This document shows, piece after piece, positions 16,421-23,981 of a stretch of 34,938 nucleotides of DNA. Numbering within the stretch: position 1 is the first letter of the stretch; every line of letters begins with the position of its first letter. Made by a program: the position numbers and the translations under genes. Where the stretch lies: assembly GCA_030528815.1 (NCBI GenBank), contig JAUMYE010000001.1, forward strand, positions 1 through 34,938, given 5' to 3'. The notes beneath the pieces were generated by a model. The model was not told the DNA's origin. It was given only the letters and a program-made list of their open reading frames with translations, and did not search any database. This stretch comes from Candidatus Saccharimonadota bacterium. GTDB taxonomy: Bacteria > Patescibacteriota > Saccharimonadia > Saccharimonadales > Saccharimonadaceae.

Positions 16421-17679
16421 ATCTTTCTATTGTCTAATACTTCTTGGTAGATTTCCTCGAAGCGCTGCAAAGTGTAGCTAATGTCGTGCTTTTTGATATG
16501 CTCGAGCGCGTTCTTGGATAGCTTGTCTCTTAGGGCTTCGTTTCCTAAGATCTTCAAGATATTGCGAGCGACAGCGTCAACATCGTCGGCATTACAGAGA
16601 TAGCCTGTCCTTCCGTTCTTGACAAGTTCTGGGATTGCGCCTGCGCGAACCGCTACGGCAGGAACGCCACTAGCGAGGGCTTCCATCAAAACAATACTCT
16701 GAGTTTCGGTTTTTGATGTAATAGCAAACACGGTTCCTGTGCGGTAAATCTGTGGCAAATCTTCGCCAATCACGCGACCAAGGAAGTGAACGTGGTTTTT
16801 GGTCCCTTCTTTTTCGGCAAGAAGTTCGAGGTCATTTCTAGAAGCGCCATCACCAACCATTACGAGTTCTGCATTTGGATTCTTCTTGTGAACTTTTGTG
16901 AAAGCTTTAACAAGAACATCTAGACTCTTTTCTGGATCGATGCGGCCAACATAAAGAACGATTGGTTTGTTCTTTGGGATATCAAAGCGTTCATAAATAT
17001 CGTTCTTGGCTCTGCCGGTTCTAAAACGAGACAAATCAATACCGTTACTGAGAGCTTCTACTGGCACCTTGAAGTGCTTTTTCTTGCGCGGAATCAAATC
17101 TGAAACGGCCTGCTCGGTAGGCATTGTGCCGTACTCGCTACGCTTCAAGAAGCTTACGAAATACTTGTTCATGACGGAATCGATTGGCTTCTTTGCGAAA
17201 TGCGGCAGATGAAGCTGCTGCGTGAAGTTATCTGGATAGGCGTGATCGGTAGAAACTAGTGGGATATCATGCTTCTTTGCATAGCGGAAGACGGATAACG
17301 CAACTGGGCCAGGTGTCTGGTCGTGAATAATGTCTGGCTGGAAGCTATCAAGGAAGTTGCGGATTTCTGCGCCAGGCGTAAAGCTGACACGAAGGCCGTT
17401 TTTGTAGAAAATCTGAGGCATCTTGACGCCCAAGAATTCCTTGGCTTCTGGAATATTATTAATCTGGTCTGGGTAGAAAATAAGCTTTCTGGAGCTAAGA
17501 CGTACGACGCGAAAACCATATTCTTCGTCGCGTTCAATTTCGTAGTCCCCAGTAATGCTTGGTGCTAGCACGACAACGTCGTGTCCGCGTTTTTGCAGAC
17601 CGCCGGCAAGATTCCTAGAAAATTGCGCGACCCCGTTAATCATTGGGTAGTATAGGTCTGTAGAGATAACAACTTTCAT
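16417..17679 (-). CDS. Family 4 glycosyltransferase (glycolipid or mannosyl type)
   Basis: A 420-residue GT-B enzyme beginning MKVVISTDLYYPMINGVAQF, the N-terminus typical of diacylglycerol glucosyl- and phosphatidylinositol mannosyltransferases. Donor-site blocks are VLYVGRIDPEKSLDVLVKAF, MVGDGASRNDLE, HFLGRVIGEDLP and EX7E in KTETQSIVLMEALASGVPAV. Unlike the transferases at 1328-6601 it stands outside the polysaccharide operon, so a membrane glycolipid product is as likely as capsule; this is inference. The start is set by TGG-TAAAAT on the minus strand (17687-17692), 7 nt before ATG. Confidence 0.9.
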   Translation of the reverse strand: MKVVISTDLYYPMINGVAQFSRNLAGGLQKRGHDVVVLAPSITGDYEIERDEEYGFRVVRLSSRKLIFYPDQINNIPEAKEFLGVKMPQIFYKNGLRVSFTPGAEIRNFLDSFQPDIIHDQTPGPVALSVFRYAKKHDIPLVSTDHAYPDNFTQQLHLPHFAKKPIDSVMNKYFVSFLKRSEYGTMPTEQAVSDLIPRKKKHFKVPVEALSNGIDLSRFRTGRAKNDIYERFDIPKNKPIVLYVGRIDPEKSLDVLVKAFTKVHKKNPNAELVMVGDGASRNDLELLAEKEGTKNHVHFLGRVIGEDLPQIYRTGTVFAITSKTETQSIVLMEALASGVPAVAVRAGAIPELVKNGRTGYLCNADDVDAVARNILKILGNEALRDKLSKNALEHIKKHDISYTLQRFEEIYQEVLDNRKI

Positions 17680-17686
17680 TAAGTTA

Positions 17687-17692
17687 ATTTTA
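17687..17692 (-). promoter_or_regulatory. Extended -10 of GT4 gene
   Basis: TGG-TAAAAT on the minus strand, 7 nt before the ATG at 17679. Back to back with the plus-strand -10 at 17720. Confidence 0.65.
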
Positions 17693-17719
17693 CCACAGTC
17701 GCTTTACCCTTAAGCGTGC

Positions 17720-17725
17720 TAAACT
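17720..17725 (+). promoter_or_regulatory. Extended -10 of GT32-like gene
   Basis: TGC-TAAACT ending 9 nt before the ATG at 17735. Confidence 0.55.
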
Positions 17726-17734
17726 TTAGATAGA

Positions 17735-18526
17735 ATGTCGATTCCTAAAAAGATCCACTATGTCTGGCTTGGCGACGCGCCTTTGCCAGAGAGTGACCAG
17801 AAATATATCGAGGGCTGGCAAAAGATGAACCCTGGTTTTGCGATTCATCATTGGTCCGAGAAAAATGTAGATATTACCAAATATCCCCTTGTCCAAAAAG
17901 CCTTGGACGAGAAACGTTGGGCGCTCGCTGCAGATGTAATTCGTATGATTGTTATGTATGACGAGGGTGGCATCTATCTTGATACGGATATCGAGCTATT
18001 GAAGCCACTGGATACTGAAATTGCTTTGCCGGATGGAGCAAAGAAGCTGACAGATTTTAACGCCTTCGCTTGTTGGGAATCGGATTTTTGGTTCACGACG
18101 GCCGCTTTTGGCGCCAAGGCGCATTCGCCTTGGATCGAGAAGATTTTGAAACGCTATGAGCTTGCAGATATAGAACAAAAAATCAGCACGGATACTTTCC
18201 TAAAAACCGTTCATAGCCCATCGGTTTATGCAAAAGATATATTTGGCTTGGAGCTTGATGGTCAAACCAGGAATTATAACGACGATTTGCTAACTTTGGC
18301 TTCAGATTATTTTTGTCCTAAGCATTACATGACGGGCGAACTCCATGTTACGGACAATACGATTGCGGTTCATCACTACGCTTCGACCTGGCATACAAAG
18401 GTAGAGAAGCTCAAAAACGAGTTCGCGAAAGAGAGCTACAAAACGCTCGGCGCAGAGAAGTATAAATTCTTCGAGAAGCGCTACAATGCAAGACTAGAGA
18501 AAGAGATTCGCAAGGAACTCCCCTAA
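17735..18526 (+). CDS. DXD-type glycosyltransferase (GT32/OCH1-like)
   Basis: A 263-residue glycosyltransferase of the sugar-binding DXD class. IPKKIHYVWLGDAPLP at the N-terminus and the central block RWALAADVIRMIVMYDEGG followed by IYLDTDIELLKPL are diagnostic; the DTD supplies the metal-binding acids. Such enzymes add hexoses to capsule, lipopolysaccharide or protein glycans. It is divergent from the GT4 gene across a 55-bp gap that holds both -10 elements. The C-terminus is Lys/Glu/Arg-rich. The acceptor is unknown. Confidence 0.88.
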   Translation: MSIPKKIHYVWLGDAPLPESDQKYIEGWQKMNPGFAIHHWSEKNVDITKYPLVQKALDEKRWALAADVIRMIVMYDEGGIYLDTDIELLKPLDTEIALPDGAKKLTDFNAFACWESDFWFTTAAFGAKAHSPWIEKILKRYELADIEQKISTDTFLKTVHSPSVYAKDIFGLELDGQTRNYNDDLLTLASDYFCPKHYMTGELHVTDNTIAVHHYASTWHTKVEKLKNEFAKESYKTLGAEKYKFFEKRYNARLEKEIRKELP

Positions 18527-18527
18527 A

Positions 18528-18556
18528 TTGACTAAATAGCCATTTTGTGGTATAAT
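18528..18556 (+). promoter_or_regulatory. Promoter of the 206-residue membrane protein
   Basis: TTGACT (18528-18533), a 17-bp spacer ending in TGG, and TATAAT (18551-18556). The leader is about 55 nt and ends in AAGGAGG (18603-18609). Confidence 0.8.
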
Positions 18557-18617
18557 ATACTATATTTTTGGCACCTTCACAAAATATCGTTTTGGTCACT
18601 ACAAGGAGGTAGATAAT

Positions 18618-19238
18618 ATGACCATCATCAGAACTCTCTCTTCTCATCCGTATCTGCTGCTCGCATTGTATTGGCTTTTCTGGCCGGGTACGATGTTTGC
18701 AGTGGCAGCCATCTTTGAATCTAGAAAGGTTCACCTTGGCAAAGGCCAGAGCCGCATGTTTATGCCTGGCGATTTTATGCTGGGTATTGCGGTTGTTACT
18801 TTTATTCGTCTCCATGCGGATAATCCGGTCCACTTCGAGCACATCAATGTGTATGGCGGCGCCTACTGGCTGCTTACGGGAATCGTCTTTGCGGTTTTGG
18901 CTTTTGTGATTCATCAGATTGATATCTCAAGATATCCTGTTGGCTCCAAGTATAGTCCGACAAAGATTGCGCACGACGTTTGCGGCTACTTCATTAGCTT
19001 CTGGCTGATTGCTGGGCTCGGACTGCCGCAGATTATCTTCACGATTCAGCATCCGGAAACCTTCAAACCTAATCTGGAACTCTGGGAAGTGTTCTTCTTT
19101 GCTGCTGGATTCTTTATCCTGATGACGATCTATGATCTGACTCATCCGGCTACGCAGGCAGATTTGCTTCTCATGCACCCCGATAAGTTTGAGCCTATCT
19201 GGAAGACAAGAAAAAACCGTGAGAGAAACGATATTTAA
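18618..19238 (+). CDS. Integral membrane protein, unknown function
   Basis: 206 residues with about four or five hydrophobic helices (roughly 8-32, 50-65, 75-98, 118-142, 155-175). Between them are short polar loops, and the C-terminus is basic (KTRKNRERND). No family was recognised and no catalytic motif stands out; His and Asp residues sit near membrane ends (RLHADN, HQIDIS, YDLTHPATQAD). The strong AAGGAGG lies 8 nt before ATG, and the promoter is one of the few here with a good -35, so expression may be high. It is a single-gene unit closed by the terminator at 19247-19275. Confidence 0.8.
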   Translation: MTIIRTLSSHPYLLLALYWLFWPGTMFAVAAIFESRKVHLGKGQSRMFMPGDFMLGIAVVTFIRLHADNPVHFEHINVYGGAYWLLTGIVFAVLAFVIHQIDISRYPVGSKYSPTKIAHDVCGYFISFWLIAGLGLPQIIFTIQHPETFKPNLELWEVFFFAAGFFILMTIYDLTHPATQADLLLMHPDKFEPIWKTRKNRERNDI

Positions 19239-19246
19239 TCTCATTT

Positions 19247-19275
19247 ATCCCCGCGCCTTTGGCCGGGGATTTTTC
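19247..19275 (+). terminator. Rho-independent terminator
   Basis: ATCCCCG (19247-19253) pairs with CGGGGAT (19264-19270); the loop can form an extra GCC/GGC. A T-run follows (TTTTTC). Confidence 0.85.
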
Positions 19276-19289
19276 TCCCTTGAATGTGT

Positions 19290-19295
19290 TAAAAT
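19290..19295 (+). promoter_or_regulatory. Extended -10 of smpB
   Basis: TGT-TAAAAT ending 7 nt before the ATG at 19303; it fixes the smpB start. Confidence 0.65.
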
Positions 19296-19302
19296 ATACC
19301 TT

Positions 19303-19722
19303 ATGAAAAAGGTTAAGAAACCGGCTACGACCGTCGTAAACCGACGCGCCCATTTTGACTACCAACTCGGCGAAAAGCTCGAGGTGGGTATGGTTTTGAC
19401 TGGCCCGCAGGTTCGCTTAGTTCGCGATCGTCATGCTCAGCTCAAGGGCACTTATGTTACGATTCGTAACCACGAGCTTTGGCTTCTTAATCTTACGCTT
19501 GGCTCAGATACTGTCGAGAGAATTAAGCTTCTTGCTACAAAGAAGCAGATTGCTAGCCTTGAGCGCGAAAAGAAAGAAGGTTCGACTATTGTTCCTGTCG
19601 AGCTGTATCCATTCAAGCGCCACATTAAGCTAGCTATTGCTATTGGTAAGGGTAAAAAGGCTTTCGATAAGCGTCAGACTATCAAGGGTCGCGACCTCGA
19701 CCGCGAAGGCAAACGCTTCTAA
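19303..19722 (+). CDS. smpB: SsrA-binding protein
   Basis: A 139-residue SmpB. It binds tmRNA and delivers it to stalled ribosomes for trans-translation. Family blocks are NRRAHFDYQLGEKLEVGMVL, TGPQVRLVRDRHAQLKGTYV, the LWLLNLTL strand, the KLLATKKQIASLE helix, and the C-terminal GKGKKAFDKRQTIKGRDLDR tail that mimics the tRNA anticodon arm. An in-frame ATG at 19189 would add 38 residues encoded by the previous gene's end and the terminator. It is rejected in favour of 19303, which follows an extended -10 by 7 nt and gives normal family length. The tmRNA gene itself is not in the window. Confidence 0.93.
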   Translation: MKKVKKPATTVVNRRAHFDYQLGEKLEVGMVLTGPQVRLVRDRHAQLKGTYVTIRNHELWLLNLTLGSDTVERIKLLATKKQIASLEREKKEGSTIVPVELYPFKRHIKLAIAIGKGKKAFDKRQTIKGRDLDREGKRF

Positions 19723-19811
19723 CATAATTCTCCCGAGGGGGTAGTACCCTTATATTTTTTAGACTGTTCTTTGTCTGAAGATATAAGGGTACTACCCCTG
19801 GTCGAATTATG
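19723..19811. repeat. 89-bp imperfect palindrome between smpB and aspS
   Basis: Outer arms CATAATTC (19723-19730) and GAATTATG (19804-19811) are perfect, as are inner arms GGGGTAGTACCCTTATAT (19738-19755) and its complement (19781-19798). The centre may add a short AGAC/GTCT stem. The T-run lies in the loop side rather than after the stem, so it is not a standard terminator. It ends 1 nt before the aspS -10. Confidence 0.85.
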
Positions 19812-19812
19812 T

Positions 19813-19818
19813 TATAAT
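19813..19818 (+). promoter_or_regulatory. Extended -10 of aspS
   Basis: TGT-TATAAT, 8 nt before the ATG at 19827 and only 2 nt before the ATG at 19821, so the second ATG is the likely start. Confidence 0.65.
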
Positions 19819-19826
19819 ATATGATT

Positions 19827-21599
19827 ATGAGAACATTAGCGAAAGAATTAAACAGCAAATCCGGAAAAGTTAACTTGGCCGGCTGGGTAAATTCTCGCCG
19901 CGATCATGGCGGTCTTATTTTTATTGACCTTCGCGATCACACTGGCATTATCCAGCTCGTTATCGATCCGAATACCGCTAATGCGTTCAAACTTGCAGAA
20001 AGTCTTCGTGACGAATATGTCATCAAAGCTACAGGTACGGTTCGCAAACGCGGTGCCGGCCTCGAAAATCCAAACATCCCAACTGGCGACATCGAGGTTG
20101 TTGTCGAAGATATGGAGCTCCTCAACAAGAGTGAAGCTCTTCCAGTAAATGTCCATGACGAAGGTCAGCAAACTGGCGAAGATCTCCGTCTCAAGTATCG
20201 TTACTTGGACCTACGCCGCCCAAGCATGCAGAAGCGTATTACTCGCCGTTCCGAGTACTATCGTTTCATGCGTGAGTATATGCACGAGAAGGAATTTATC
20301 GAAGTAACAACTCCAATCTTGGCAAACTCTAGCCCGGAAGGCGCTCGCGACTTCCTAATCCCATCTCGTCTACATCCAGGCAAGTTCTATGCTTTGCCTC
20401 AGGCTCCACAGCAGTTCAAGCAGCTTTTGATGGTTGGCGGCATTCCTCGCTACTATCAGATTGCGCCATGTTTCCGCGATGAGGATCCACGCGCAGACCG
20501 TCTTTATGGCGAATTCTACCAGCTCGACTGCGAGATGGCTTTCGTCGACGATGGTGAAGTTGTTCGCAAGGAAATGGAACCTCTTATCAAGGGTCTAGTC
20601 AAAGATTTTGCAGGCAAGAAACTTCTATCTGAAGATATTCCACGCATTCCATATCAGGAATCTATGGAGAAATATGGCTGCGATAAGCCAGATCTTCGCT
20701 ACGGCATGGAGCTCATTGAGCTCACTGAAGAGTTGAGGGGTACAGAATTTTCCGTCTTTGCAAAGGCGGAATGCGTCAAAGCTATCTGCGTTAAAGGTGG
20801 CGCAGATCTATCTCGCAAGCAAATCGACAACTTCACCGAACAGGCTCGTAAGCTTGGTGCAGGTGGTCTAGCTTACCTAACTTATACCGACGAAGGTATT
20901 AAGTCTCCAATCGCTAAGTTCATGAGCGAAAAAGAGCTCGATGCTATTACGAAGAAAACTGGTGCCAAGGCTGGCGATGCCGTCTTCTTTGGTGCAGACA
21001 AACGCGATAAGGTAAACAAGGTTCTTGGCGCACTACGCATCTCCTTCGCAGATCACTTTGGTCTCAAGGATCCAAACGTAGTTGCTCTCTGTTGGATTGT
21101 TGACTTCCCATTCTACGAGTGGGACGACAAGAACAAGAAGCTAGACTTTGGTCATAACCCATTCTCGATGCCAAAAGGCGGCCTAGAAGCACTCCGCGCG
21201 GCAAAGACTGATGAAGAACGCCTAGCTATCGTTGCTGATCAGTACGACATGGTTATGAACGGCTACGAAATCTGCTCCGGTGCAGTTCGCAACCACAACC
21301 CAGATGTCATGTACGAAGTCTTTGGTATTCTTGGCTACGACAAGAAATATGTCGAATCTCGCTTCGGCGGTATGCTAAACGCCTTCAAGTATGGCGCTCC
21401 GCCACACGCAGGCTGTGCATATGGTATCGACCGTATGTTCATGGAGCTCGAGAACTTCGATAACATTCGCGAAATTGTTGCCTTCCCTAAGAACGGCTCT
21501 GGTATGGATCTAATGATGGATTCTCCATCAACTGTCGACGATTATCAGCTCAAAGAATTGAGTATCGAAATCGCCAAAGAAGAAATCGACCTCAACTAA
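19827..21599 (+). CDS. aspS: Aspartate--tRNA ligase, probably non-discriminating
   Basis: A 590-residue bacterial-type class IIb synthetase. It has the N-terminal OB-fold anticodon domain (about 1-110), a class II core with motif 2 as CFRDEDPRADR, the bacterial GAD insertion (about 290-410), and motif 3 in GCAYGIDRMFMELENFDNIR. In the anticodon domain, His27 (SRRDHGG) and Gly78 (GAGLENPNIPTG) match residues known from Pseudomonas aeruginosa AspRS to allow charging of both tRNA-Asp and tRNA-Asn. Asn-tRNA would then be finished by an amidotransferase not seen here. The ATG at 19821 is also in frame; 19827 is preferred because of promoter spacing. A strong terminator follows. Confidence 0.94.
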   Translation: MRTLAKELNSKSGKVNLAGWVNSRRDHGGLIFIDLRDHTGIIQLVIDPNTANAFKLAESLRDEYVIKATGTVRKRGAGLENPNIPTGDIEVVVEDMELLNKSEALPVNVHDEGQQTGEDLRLKYRYLDLRRPSMQKRITRRSEYYRFMREYMHEKEFIEVTTPILANSSPEGARDFLIPSRLHPGKFYALPQAPQQFKQLLMVGGIPRYYQIAPCFRDEDPRADRLYGEFYQLDCEMAFVDDGEVVRKEMEPLIKGLVKDFAGKKLLSEDIPRIPYQESMEKYGCDKPDLRYGMELIELTEELRGTEFSVFAKAECVKAICVKGGADLSRKQIDNFTEQARKLGAGGLAYLTYTDEGIKSPIAKFMSEKELDAITKKTGAKAGDAVFFGADKRDKVNKVLGALRISFADHFGLKDPNVVALCWIVDFPFYEWDDKNKKLDFGHNPFSMPKGGLEALRAAKTDEERLAIVADQYDMVMNGYEICSGAVRNHNPDVMYEVFGILGYDKKYVESRFGGMLNAFKYGAPPHAGCAYGIDRMFMELENFDNIREIVAFPKNGSGMDLMMDSPSTVDDYQLKELSIEIAKEEIDLN

Positions 21600-21630
21600 A
21601 AAAATCCCCTCAAAAACGAGGGGATTTTTT
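21600..21630 (+). terminator. Terminator of aspS
   Basis: A-run, ATCCCCTC (to 21611), loop AAAAAC, then GAGGGGAT (21618-21625) and T-run to 21630. Begins right after the stop codon. Confidence 0.92.
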
Positions 21631-21663
21631 GTGCGCTCTATAAAATCATGAGTCTTAGCATGA

Positions 21664-21669
21664 TAAAAT
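21664..21669 (+). promoter_or_regulatory. Extended -10 of secreted coiled-coil gene
   Basis: TGA-TAAAAT ending 7 nt before the ATG at 21677. Confidence 0.65.
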
Positions 21670-21676
21670 AAACATT

Positions 21677-22297
21677 ATGAAAGCACGCAGATGGCTACTA
21701 GTTTTTATGGCGTTTTTGGCAGTATCTTCGCTCGCCTCTTTTAGCTATCAATTTACAGCTTTTGCGACTAACGAATCAGTAGAAGAGAAGCCAGACGAAA
21801 ACTCTAAGAATAATTTGGCGACCAATGAAGGCAATCAAGTCTCTGAGGAGCTTGAAATAGAAGAAATCTATAACCGTATCTCGCAGAACTGCTCTAGTAT
21901 CAAGCTTCAGCTCGAACGCGTGCAGAAAGAGGATTCCAGAAACCGTGTTTATCTTGGTGCGCAGTTTGAAATCGTTTCCACAGACTTGATGCAAAATCTA
22001 AATCTACGTCTCGTCAAAAACAATATGGCCAAGGCTGAACTTAGTGAACAACAGACCAGCTTTGCTAGTGAGCGCGAATACTTCAAAAACGAATTTATCG
22101 CTTATTCAAAAGAACTTGAAAAGCTAATCGCAATCAATTGTAAAGAAAAACCAGAAGATTTCTATAATCAATTAGTTTATGTTCGCGAAAAGCGCGCTGA
22201 AGTAAACAAGAGCGTGCATCGCCTACGTGCTACTATTGACGAGCATCGCAAATCTGTCGAATCTTATCTAAAGGAGCTCTATGATACTAAAAAATAG
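21677..22297 (+). CDS. Secreted coiled-coil protein, unknown function
   Basis: 206 residues. An N-terminal Sec signal (basic KARRW, hydrophobic 7-28, likely cleavage after FTAFA) is followed by an acidic Asn/Glu-rich stretch and then a helical, heptad-like region from about 60 to the end. Two Cys (SQNCSS and AINCKE) could form a disulfide outside the cell. No family was recognised. It overlaps the next gene by 17 nt, so the two proteins are made together and may interact at the envelope. Leaderless start on an extended -10. Confidence 0.78.
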   Translation: MKARRWLLVFMAFLAVSSLASFSYQFTAFATNESVEEKPDENSKNNLATNEGNQVSEELEIEEIYNRISQNCSSIKLQLERVQKEDSRNRVYLGAQFEIVSTDLMQNLNLRLVKNNMAKAELSEQQTSFASEREYFKNEFIAYSKELEKLIAINCKEKPEDFYNQLVYVREKRAEVNKSVHRLRATIDEHRKSVESYLKELYDTKK

Positions 22298-22661
22298 AGA
22301 AAAGAAAGAGAAAGAAAAAGACGAAGAGCCGTTTTTGAAAAGCGGTGGTCGCAATCTTCTGATTCTTACAGGCGTCTGCGTAGTAGCTGCAATTGTTACT
22401 ACATCGATCAGCTTGTATATCTACCGAAAAACCGGCGACGTTTATCTTGATCGCTCTCGTCCTGGCTATATTTCCGAAGATGAAGGAAATGGTGAAGAAA
22501 GAACTGCAAAGCCAGAATTCGATGATGATGGGCCTATCAATGAAGAACAGCTTGACCTGTATCTAAAAGATCTAGATACTGCCAAAAAGCATATCGACGA
22601 ATCAAAGGATGGCTTCTCGTCAAACGCTTTGTCTAATAGCTCGCTAGGTATTGGAAAATAA
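22281..22661 (+). CDS. Single-pass membrane protein, unknown function
   Basis: 126 residues: a highly charged N-terminus (KNREKKEKEKDEE), one membrane helix (about 25-49, LLILTGVCVVAAIVTTSISLY), and an acidic C-terminal tail predicted outside the membrane with a short helix (NEEQLDLYLKDLDTAKKHI). No family was recognised. AAGGAG at 22271-22276 lies 4 nt before ATG within the end of the upstream gene. It pairs with the secreted coiled-coil protein as a likely envelope module. Confidence 0.75.
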   Translation: MILKNREKKEKEKDEEPFLKSGGRNLLILTGVCVVAAIVTTSISLYIYRKTGDVYLDRSRPGYISEDEGNGEERTAKPEFDDDGPINEEQLDLYLKDLDTAKKHIDESKDGFSSNALSNSSLGIGK

Positions 22662-22690
22662 AAAAGACGCTCTTCGCGGAGCGCCTTTTT
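22657..22690. terminator. Bidirectional terminator
   Basis: CGCTC (22668-22672) with GAGCG (22679-22683), loop TTCGCG region, flanked by an A-run (22660-22665) and a T-run (22686-22690). It serves the plus-strand operon and the convergent MurC-type gene. Confidence 0.8.
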
Positions 22691-22692
22691 GT

Positions 22693-23910
22693 TTATTCTG
22701 AGAATACTCTTCTTAGCCAAGTGTCGGCTGGCCCTGCTGTTAGTAGGATAATTAGCCAATTATCTCTATGGAGCTGCTTTAGTTTTTCTGCTAGCTCGTC
22801 GTTAGCTTCGGCTGCTTCTGCTACCTCTGGGTTCTGAAGCTCGGAAATCAAATCTTCTGGTGTTAGAACGGTAAGGTCTGGATTCTCGCGAACAAGATAG
22901 GTAGGAAGCCAGAATACTTTATCTGCGGCCAAGAAAGCATCTTTGTATTCGTGCTTAATCTCGTGTTGGCGAACGTTCTGATGTGGTTGGTAAACCGCTG
23001 CAACGCCGGCGAGATTGTCTCTTTCGCAGAGTTCTTTTGCCATCTCGAGAGTTGCCTTGATTTCTTGTGGGTGATGGCCGTAGTCGGTATAAACGCCATC
23101 TGCAATTCGTTCAAATCGCCTACCAGTGCCAGGGAAGCGATTAAGAACCTCAATTAAATCCTCTTCAGAAACATTTGGCAAAGCTTTTAGAATCGTCTCC
23201 ATAGCAATGCTTGCGTCTTTTCTGCGGAGCTCGCCAATAAGATTAATTCTAGAATCAACCGTTGTGTTTTCTACAACATTTGCACTTTGTGAGCGGAATT
23301 GATCGAAGGCGGCTAAATAATCTTCGCGTGTTGGGTAGATGTCTGGATGATCGTAATCTACGGTTGTAATCGCGGCAACATAAGGATGGTAGGCTAGGAA
23401 GTTCCTATCGTATTCGTCTGCTTCGTAAATAAAGAATTCGGAATCGTTATCAAAATGGCCACTATTAGCCCAAGGAAGGGTTGTACCAACAAGATAGGAA
23501 ACAGGAATGCCAAGCTGAGAAAAAGCCCAAATTAGCATAGAGACTGTTGTGGTCTTGCCGTGCGTGCCAGCAACCGCAATCATCTTAAGATTTTTCTGCT
23601 CAACTAAGTCTGCCAAGAATGCATCGCGCTTACTGGTTTTAATCCCAAGGTCACGCGCTAGAACTAATTCTGGATGATCTTTTGGAAGCGCTGACGTATA
23701 GACGAACCAATCAATTGGCGCCTCGTCCTGGCATTGCTTCAAAAAACTGCCATCCTGGTTGTAAGAAACGGGAATCTTGCGCTCTTCGAGCTCCTTTGCG
23801 ACGGCGCCTGCCTGCAAATCCGAACCGCAGACTTCATAACCTGCATCTTGTGCAAGCTCGGCGAGCGGGCCAATGCCTGTGCCGCTAATACCGGAAAAAT
23901 AAACCTTCAT
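22693..23910 (-). CDS. murC: UDP-N-acetylmuramate--L-alanine ligase type Mur ligase, shortened
   Basis: A 405-residue Mur ligase of MurC/Mpl type, which couples ATP hydrolysis to addition of L-Ala (or a peptide) to UDP-MurNAc. The Rossmann start is FSGISGTGIGPLAELA, the P-loop GTHGKTTTV (115-123), then YEADEYDRNF, TTVDYDHPDIYP (182-193), FPGTGRRFE (259-267), DYGHHPQEI (276-284) and YQPHQNVR (307-314). MurC is usually about 450-490 residues. Here only about 70 residues separate DHPD from FPGTGRRF, against about 130 in E. coli MurC, and the G-x-HNxxNA segment is not recognisable. All catalytic blocks remain. Mpl is the alternative, but MurC is favoured. Start set by TGA-TACAAT on the minus strand, 6 nt before ATG. 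Confidence 0.85.
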   Translation of the reverse strand: MKVYFSGISGTGIGPLAELAQDAGYEVCGSDLQAGAVAKELEERKIPVSYNQDGSFLKQCQDEAPIDWFVYTSALPKDHPELVLARDLGIKTSKRDAFLADLVEQKNLKMIAVAGTHGKTTTVSMLIWAFSQLGIPVSYLVGTTLPWANSGHFDNDSEFFIYEADEYDRNFLAYHPYVAAITTVDYDHPDIYPTREDYLAAFDQFRSQSANVVENTTVDSRINLIGELRRKDASIAMETILKALPNVSEEDLIEVLNRFPGTGRRFERIADGVYTDYGHHPQEIKATLEMAKELCERDNLAGVAAVYQPHQNVRQHEIKHEYKDAFLAADKVFWLPTYLVRENPDLTVLTPEDLISELQNPEVAEAAEANDELAEKLKQLHRDNWLIILLTAGPADTWLRRVFSE

Positions 23911-23916
23911 AACCTA

Positions 23917-23922
23917 ATTGTA
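23917..23922 (-). promoter_or_regulatory. Extended -10 of murC
   Basis: TGA-TACAAT on the minus strand, 6 nt before the ATG at 23910. Confidence 0.65.
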
Positions 23923-23965
23923 TCATCGAGAGAGACGGGCTTAAAAATAGAATTTTTGCTTATGA

Positions 23966-23971
23966 TATAAT
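23966..23971 (+). promoter_or_regulatory. Extended -10 of two-pass membrane protein
   Basis: TGA-TATAAT ending 10 nt before the ATG at 23982. Confidence 0.65.
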
Positions 23972-23981
23972 TTATATAGCT

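Noticed and set aside
18411..18914. 167-codon open frame on the minus strand
   Set aside because: It is antisense to the end of the GT32-like gene and the start of the membrane protein gene and covers their intergenic promoter; the encoded sequence resembles no protein.
19189..19302. N-terminal extension of SmpB by 38 residues
   Set aside because: It would be read through the end of the previous gene and a terminator; family length and the extended -10 favour 19303.
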